Shown piece after piece: positions 7,464 to 11,068 of a DNA stretch of 11,068 bases. The position numbers and the translations under genes are program-made. The notes under the pieces were generated by a model. That model saw nothing but the letters and a program-made list of their open reading frames with translations, had not been told where the DNA came from and searched no databases. Source of the stretch: Actinomycetes bacterium (GTDB taxonomy: Bacteria > Actinomycetota > Aquicultoria > CAJVYJ01 > JAUVQD01); NCBI GenBank assembly GCA_030666075.1, contig DAOUYN010000011.1:1-11068 (forward strand), given 5' to 3'. Within the stretch, counting starts at the first letter, position 1, and each line of letters starts with the position of its first letter.

Positions 7464-7493
7464 AAAAAAATAAAAGCGCACCAGCGGCGCGCT
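7464..7493 (-). terminator. Intrinsic terminator of the TPP riboswitch (expression platform)
   Basis: Read on the minus strand, an 8-bp stem (AGCGCGCC with GGTGCGCT, one G-U pair, loop GCT; 7493-7475) is followed by TTTTATTTTTTT, ending just before the AGGAGG of thiT. This is a regulatory terminator between aptamer and first gene. Its inner segment CGCTGGTG (7486-7479) can instead pair with TGCCAGCG (7518-7511) at the 3' side of the aptamer, giving a mutually exclusive antiterminator. Confidence 0.85.
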
Positions 7494-7500
7494 ATTGACA

Positions 7501-7591
7501 GGCTTCCCTGCGCTGGCATTATCCAACAGGTTCAAGCGGTCGTTCGCAATCGATGCGAACCTCTCAGCCTTTCAGAAGGCTCCCGCAATCC
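7501..7591 (-). ncRNA. TPP riboswitch (THI element) controlling thiT-thiN-thiD-like-HD-GYP
   Basis: On the minus strand the conserved THI-box blocks appear in order: CGGGAGCC at the 5' side, a GCCTT/AAGGC stem, and CTGAGA (7567-7562), which recognises the pyrimidine. A variable P3a stem follows (GTTCGCA/TGCGAAC, 7560-7542), then GAACCTG (7533-7527), GGATAATGCCAGCG (7524-7511) and CAGGGA. P1 can form from GGATT (7591-7587) and AAGCC (7505-7501). This is the standard TPP aptamer. Binding of TPP should free the downstream terminator to form, turning off thiamine uptake and salvage when TPP is plentiful. Confidence 0.96.
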
Positions 7592-7617
7592 TTTATGTAT
7601 TTTGTTCTATGTACCCC

Positions 7618-7646
7618 TGTATACCGCTAAATGAGCATCGGGGCAA
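7618..7646 (-). promoter_or_regulatory. Candidate promoter of the thiamine operon
   Basis: On the minus strand TTGCCC (7646-7641) and TATACA (7623-7618) are 17 bases apart, each matching four of six consensus bases. Transcription would begin near 7611, about 20 bases before the aptamer, a normal place for a riboswitch promoter. It lies just downstream of the ftsZ terminator. Confidence 0.5.
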
Positions 7647-7673
7647 GTCGGAGCGTGATGATCAACGGCAAAC

Positions 7674-7706
7674 AAAAAGGCGCCGCGGTTATCGCGACGC
7701 CTTTTT
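7674..7706 (-). terminator. Intrinsic terminator after ftsZ
   Basis: AAAAAGGCG and CGCCTTTTT flank a CGCG-GTTAT-CGCG core with one C/A mismatch. On the minus strand it ends in a T-run about 20 bases after the ftsZ stop, closing the dcw transcript. Because the outer arms are A-run and T-run, it could work in both directions. It separates ftsZ from the thiamine operon promoter. Confidence 0.85.
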
Positions 7707-7725
7707 GCCTTAACCGAAAGAGGAG

Positions 7726-8790
7726 CTAACTGTCGCGCCTGCGGAGGAAGGTCGGTATCTCGAACTCGTTAGAGTCAAAGACTGACGGTTGCTGCTCCTC
7801 TTTGGTGCCTGGAACATCGAATTCTAGTTTTTCTTGTTTCTTTGCTTGATCGAAGCCGGTGGCGATAACCGTCACTCGGACATTCTCGCCAAGTGAATCG
7901 TCGATGACTGCCCCGAAGATGATATTCGCATCCGGGTGGGCAGCATTGGCGATGACCTCTGAAGCCTCATTGACCTCGTAAAGGCCGATATCGGAGGGTC
8001 CTGAGATATTCAGTAGGACACCTTGGGCGCCCTCAACGGAAGCTTCAAGCAGCGGGCTGGAAATAGCCGCCTTGGCCGCTTCGGCGCCGCGGTTGTCCCC
8101 GCTCGCCTCGCCGATACCCATCAGCGCCGACCCGGCGTTAGCCATGATCGTCCTGATATCGGCGAAATCAAGATTGATCAATCCCGGCACGGTGATCAGG
8201 TCCGTGATGCCCTGTACGCCTTGGCGCAGGATATCATCGGCGACTCTGAACGCGTCGAGAATAGATGTTTTGCGCTCGGCTACCTGTAGCAGCCTGTCGT
8301 TAGGGATGACTATCAACGTGTCGACCTTGTCGCGCAGGGTGTTGATCCCTTGCTCGGCCTGGAGCGCCCGACGCCGTCCCTCGAAACCAAACGGCCGGGT
8401 GACAACCCCAACGGTCAGGGCCCCCAGCTCTTTGGATATTTCTGCTATGACCGGCGCGGCTCCGGTTCCGGTGCCGCCGCCCTTGCCCGCAGTAATGAAG
8501 ACCATGTCAGCCCCTTTAAGGGCCTCTTTTATCTCCTCTCGGCTCTCTTCTGCCGCTTGGTAGCCGACTTCCGGGTCGGCTCCAGCGCCAAGACCCTTCG
8601 TTAAATCGGCACCGATCTGTACTTTATAGTCCGCATCTGACATCAAAAGTGCCTGCGCGTCTGCGTTTAGCGAGATAAACTCGACACCTTTGAGTCCAGC
8701 TTCCACCATGCGATTGACCGCATTGTTACCGCCGCCGCCTATGCCGACAACTTTGATAATGGCCAGGTAATTCGAGCCGGTGTCAACCAC
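7726..8790 (-). CDS. ftsZ: Cell division protein FtsZ
   Basis: FtsZ is the tubulin-like GTPase that polymerises into the Z ring. Numbered from the first in-frame GTG (8796), it has the nucleotide loop [13 protein letters not shown] at 18-30, the tubulin signature GGGTGTG at 106-112 and the T7 synergy-loop residues Asp210 and Asp213 in NLDFADIR. The C-terminal peptide [10 protein letters not shown] (345-354) docks membrane tethers and regulators. The linker between the globular core (to about 316) and this peptide is short, about 28 residues. Start choice: AAGGAGG at 8803-8797 touches the GTG at 8796 with no spacer, while the GTG two codons later (8790) has the ideal six bases, so I use 8790 (354 residues). 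There is no ftsA next to it. Tethering would then need SepF or another protein, which lies outside the window. Confidence 0.96.
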   Translation of the reverse strand: MVDTGSNYLAIIKVVGIGGGGNNAVNRMVEAGLKGVEFISLNADAQALLMSDADYKVQIGADLTKGLGAGADPEVGYQAAEESREEIKEALKGADMVFITAGKGGGTGTGAAPVIAEISKELGALTVGVVTRPFGFEGRRRALQAEQGINTLRDKVDTLIVIPNDRLLQVAERKTSILDAFRVADDILRQGVQGITDLITVPGLINLDFADIRTIMANAGSALMGIGEASGDNRGAEAAKAAISSPLLEASVEGAQGVLLNISGPSDIGLYEVNEASEVIANAAHPDANIIFGAVIDDSLGENVRVTVIATGFDQAKKQEKLEFDVPGTKEEQQPSVFDSNEFEIPTFLRRRDS

Positions 8791-8796
8791 TTGCAC

Positions 8797-8897
8797 CCTC
8801 CTTGGAGTATTACCCTAAAGCTCTACTTTAGGTTTGACCAGCCAACCTTCGGGTTAAACCTTAACTTAATGATAGGTGGAATGCAAGTGGCTTGGGT
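8797..8897 (-). promoter_or_regulatory. ftsZ leader with inverted repeats and a candidate -10 box
   Basis: The 100-base gap between ftsQ and ftsZ holds two dyads. CCTAAAG-ctcta-CTTTAGG (8814-8832) is perfect over 7 bp. GGTTTGACC (8831-8839) and GGTTAAACC (8852-8860) are inverted with one mismatch and enclose a small AACC-TTCG-GGTT hairpin (8844-8855). The two dyads overlap at GG 8831-8832, so they are alternative structures if read as RNA. TATCAT (8874-8869, minus strand) is a fair -10 but has no good -35. The strong AAGGAGG of ftsZ is at 8803-8797. The layout suggests a separate ftsZ promoter and an operator or RNA element. Confidence 0.5.
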
Positions 8898-9659
8898 CTA
8901 GAGGCGACGCACGACCGGGCTCTCCGGTACGGTGACATTGATGTGAACGATATCCCCCTTGGAGTCTTCGAGGATGCGCTCGATAACTGTGTTCTTGCGA
9001 CCGGCTCCTTCGACACTGCCGTAGATGATCTCGATATCATCACTGGTATGGAAGGCCAGCCTGTCTAGGGACGGCACGGATATCCACACGACCTTGTCCC
9101 TAAGCTTCGGCGCAACGCCGGCTAAACTCTTGAGAGCCCCTATCAGCAACTTACTCTGAGTCCGCCTGCCAACGACGAGACGGTCGGTTTCGATCTCGTT
9201 GATCACCGGAATGCTGTCAAAACGAGGGGCCCCACCAGCCTCGAGAACGTACCCGCGTTTGTCGAGTATGAACAGCTTTCCCTTCTGCTTGACCATCGCG
9301 AAAGGTACCCGCTCGGTCACTATTATCTCGATGCGGCTCGGGAGATCCCTGGTGACGGCCGCTTGTGCTATCCAAGGGTCTTTCTCGATCGCCACCTCCA
9401 GCTTGTCTTTGGCCACGCGCATCAGGTTCGTGCTGTCGTCGAGGTCGGCCAGCTTGGCTATCTTCTCAGCGGAAACATGCTTATTGCCGACGATCGAGAC
9501 TGTCTTGAGAAGCCACAGATCAGAGCGGAGCAAGAAGTATCCGCCGACTACTACCAACGCTATCGACACGACGACAGATGCAAGGACCAGGTTTTGCCGG
9601 TTGCGGGTCGCCCGGAGCTTTTCTTCGCGCCGTTGCCGGGCTTCAGTGACCCTGGACAT
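8898..9659 (-). CDS. ftsQ: Cell division protein FtsQ/DivIB
   Basis: FtsQ is a bitopic divisome protein linking early and late division proteins. The 253-residue product has a basic cytoplasmic N-terminus (Arg-rich, residues 1-22), one transmembrane helix (about 23-44) and an external POTRA domain (about 50-118) beginning LLKTVSIVGNKHVSAEKI, with DPWIAQAAVTRDLPSRIEI. The FtsQ beta domain follows (about 120-235), including VPFAMVKQKGKLFILDKRGYVL. The start is ATG at 9659, overlapping the murB end by 17 bases, with GGTGA eight bases upstream. The frame is open to an ATG at 9704, but that would add 15 residues lying inside murB with no better ribosome binding site. Confidence 0.92.
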   Translation of the reverse strand: MSRVTEARQRREEKLRATRNRQNLVLASVVVSIALVVVGGYFLLRSDLWLLKTVSIVGNKHVSAEKIAKLADLDDSTNLMRVAKDKLEVAIEKDPWIAQAAVTRDLPSRIEIIVTERVPFAMVKQKGKLFILDKRGYVLEAGGAPRFDSIPVINEIETDRLVVGRRTQSKLLIGALKSLAGVAPKLRDKVVWISVPSLDRLAFHTSDDIEIIYGSVEGAGRKNTVIERILEDSKGDIVHINVTVPESPVVRRL

Positions 9660-10590
9660 ATGACCAGTCACCGACCAATCTGATCTCCAGTTCCAGCTCA
9701 ACATCGAAAGTCTCTTTGATCCGCGCCGTCACTTCTGAGATAAGGGTGTAGAAATCAGCCCCGGTCGCCTCGCCCGTGTTGACAAAAAAATTGGCGTGCT
9801 TTTGTGACACCATCGCTCCGCCCACCGCATGACCTTTCAGGCCGGCCTCATCTATCAACTTGGCTGCCTGATTATCGGGCGGGTTCTTAAAGACGCTGCC
9901 GGCACTCGGCATATCGAGGGGCTGGCTTCGCTTGCGCCGCTTCCAGTTCGTTTCCATCTCATGCTTTACCATGTCGGCTTCCGCCTCTTCGAGACCAAGA
10001 CGGACTTCGATGATGATCGCGCCCGGAGGCAGATTGCAGTTTCTATATGAGAACCCCAGAGCCGCCGATGTCGCCGTCCGCAGTTCCAGATCTCTTGAGT
10101 AGTAGACGATCTTCTGAGTCACTGCTCCCAGATCGCTTCCGTGGGCGCCGGCGTTGACCGCGATAGCAGCCCCGATCGTACCCGGGATGCCGACGGCAAA
10201 AGCCAGGCCGCCCAGACCGTGTCGCGACGCTGTCTGGACGATTGTGCCCAAAGCGACGCCGGCCCCGGTCGTGATCTCGGTCCCCTCGACAGAGACATGC
10301 TTGAACTCATGCCCTAAGCGCAGAACAACACCCGGAAAGCCGGTATCACTGACCAGAAGATTCGATCCGCGGCCCAAAATGAGGAGCGGGAGCTCGTAAT
10401 CCTTGACAGTCTGCAAGGTCAAGCGGAGATCGGTCAGGTCTTCGGCCGTAATAAATATTGCGGCCGGGCCGCCGACCCGCATCGTCGTGTATTTCGCCAA
10501 CGACCGATCCGTCCACGCCTTTTCGCCAAGGAAGCGTTCCAGCCTGTTCCGGGCCATGATGATCCCGCGGTTGTTCAGCGCTACCGCCAC
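9643..10590 (-). CDS. murB: UDP-N-acetylenolpyruvoylglucosamine reductase
   Basis: MurB is the FAD enzyme that reduces UDP-GlcNAc-enolpyruvate to UDP-MurNAc with NADPH, the second committed step of peptidoglycan precursor synthesis. FAD-binding motifs are YTTMRVGGPA at 34-43, GRGSNLLVSD at 73-82 and GIPGTIGAAIAVNAGAHG at 134-151. Catalytic residues appear as Arg183 (SYRNC), the proton-donor Ser232 (AGSVFKNP) and Glu302 near the C-terminus. At 315 residues it matches the shorter class II MurB. The GTG start at 10590 follows the murC stop by three bases, with GGGGAG about ten bases upstream; Met12 (ATG 10557) is an alternative. Gly to Ala at residue 141 (GIPGTIGA versus GIPGTVGG) is a mild change. 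Confidence 0.94.
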   Translation of the reverse strand: MAVALNNRGIIMARNRLERFLGEKAWTDRSLAKYTTMRVGGPAAIFITAEDLTDLRLTLQTVKDYELPLLILGRGSNLLVSDTGFPGVVLRLGHEFKHVSVEGTEITTGAGVALGTIVQTASRHGLGGLAFAVGIPGTIGAAIAVNAGAHGSDLGAVTQKIVYYSRDLELRTATSAALGFSYRNCNLPPGAIIIEVRLGLEEAEADMVKHEMETNWKRRKRSQPLDMPSAGSVFKNPPDNQAAKLIDEAGLKGHAVGGAMVSQKHANFFVNTGEATGADFYTLISEVTARIKETFDVELELEIRLVGDWSYVQGH

Positions 10591-10593
10591 TGA

Positions 10594-11068
10594 TCAACCG
10601 CTCCCCTGCATCTTGGCGGCGAGATCATGACTGATCCCGCCGATATCTCCGGCGCCCATCATCAATATAAGATCCCCCGGGCGGGAGATACACTGCAAAT
10701 AGTCGACCAGCTCATGCTTGTCGGGGATATACGAGACAGATATGTGCGCTCGCTGTTTTAATATCTCATCGACGATCAGTTTGCCGCTGACGCCGGGAAT
10801 GGGCTGCTCGCCGGCATTGTAGATGTTAGTCAAGACAACCAGATCGGCACTGGCGAACGCTTCCCCGAATTCAGCCGCCAGAAGTTGAGTCCGGCTAAAC
10901 CGGTGCGGTTGAAAAACACAGATGACCCGATCGCGGTCGCTCCGGCAAGCGGCATCGATCGTGGCCGCAACCTCCGTCGGATGGTGAGCATAGTCATCGA
11001 TGACGGTCACGCCATTGGCCTCTCCTACTAGTTGAAAGCGTCTCTTTGCGCCCTGAAAATCTACGAGC
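10594..11068 (-). CDS. murC: UDP-N-acetylmuramate-L-alanine ligase, C-terminal part
   Basis: MurC adds L-alanine to UDP-MurNAc using ATP. Only the C-terminal 157 or so residues are in the window; the frame runs open through the right edge, so the methionine at 11010 is internal and not the start. The visible part begins LVDFQGAKRRFQLVGEANG and continues VTVIDDYAHHPTEVAATI, the hallmark of the Mur ligase C-terminal domain. FQPHRFSRTQLL and the final FADLVVLTNIYNAGEQP-like region (near 10800-10860) also fit MurC, as does ILMMGAGDIG. The stop TGA at 10596-10594 precedes the murB GTG by three bases, so murC-murB-ftsQ form one transcript. Confidence 0.95.
   Translation of the reverse strand, partial: LVDFQGAKRRFQLVGEANGVTVIDDYAHHPTEVAATIDAACRSDRDRVICVFQPHRFSRTQLLAAEFGEAFASADLVVLTNIYNAGEQPIPGVSGKLIVDEILKQRAHISVSYIPDKHELVDYLQCISRPGDLILMMGAGDIGGISHDLAAKMQGSG

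Noticed and set aside
7454..7519. N-terminal extension of ThiT to a start at 7519
   Set aside because: The extra 22 codons are the riboswitch terminator and its T-run, and a strong AGGAGG marks the ATG at 7453.
6894..7535. 213-codon minus-strand frame over thiT
   Set aside because: It is a frame-shifted shadow of thiT, with low-complexity Arg/Gly/His-rich composition and no membrane segments.
8072..8563. 163-codon plus-strand frame opposite ftsZ
   Set aside because: It is an antisense shadow of ftsZ, Ser/Pro/Arg-rich, with no ribosome binding site or neighbours.

Overview
The window reads as chromosomal housekeeping DNA of a moderately GC-rich bacterium with Gram-positive-style gene organisation. 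The best guess is a deep-branching actinobacterial or Firmicutes-like lineage. The clues are the cell-wall/division order murC-murB-ftsQ-ftsZ with no ftsA between ftsQ and ftsZ, a four-cysteine (zinc-type) ribosomal protein L28, an ECF-type thiamine transporter behind a TPP riboswitch, and strong AAGGAGG-type ribosome binding sites with several GTG starts. No insertion sequence, tRNA, rRNA, CRISPR array or phage gene is visible.

Layout. Plus strand, left: a CopB-type (CPH) heavy-metal P-type ATPase (124-2103), then a membrane-anchored TlpA/ResA-type thioredoxin (2238-2780) and a CcdA-type thiol-redox membrane protein (2801-3517), which form an electron-delivery pair, then rpmB (3639-3830). 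Everything to the right is on the minus strand. Convergent with rpmB, and sharing a CTAG stop with it, is the end of a putative four-gene thiamine operon. In transcription order it holds a promoter candidate, a TPP riboswitch (7591-7501), an intrinsic terminator (7493-7464), thiT, thiN, a degenerate ThiD-like protein and a GAF-GAF-HD-GYP protein. Upstream of it, behind a strong terminator, lies the end of the dcw cluster: murC (partial, running off the right edge), murB, ftsQ and ftsZ.

How the genes work together. ThiT should take up thiamine (with ECF energising subunits not in this window) and ThiN should pyrophosphorylate it to TPP. TPP then shuts off its own salvage operon by transcription attenuation. 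The two distal genes are the unusual part. One is a ribokinase-fold ThiD relative whose GxGD/GTGC active-site motif has become ATRD. The other is a signalling-type HD-GYP protein with changed active-site positions. Both are packed so tightly behind thiN (4-nt and 1-nt gaps) that they should also be under TPP control. In the dcw segment, MurC and MurB make peptidoglycan precursor, while FtsQ and FtsZ build the divisome; ftsZ has its own leader with inverted repeats.

The most interesting items are the TPP-controlled HD-GYP/degenerate-ThiD pair and the dyad-rich ftsZ leader. I did not see a wholly new system (no defence island, mobile element or unknown cluster).
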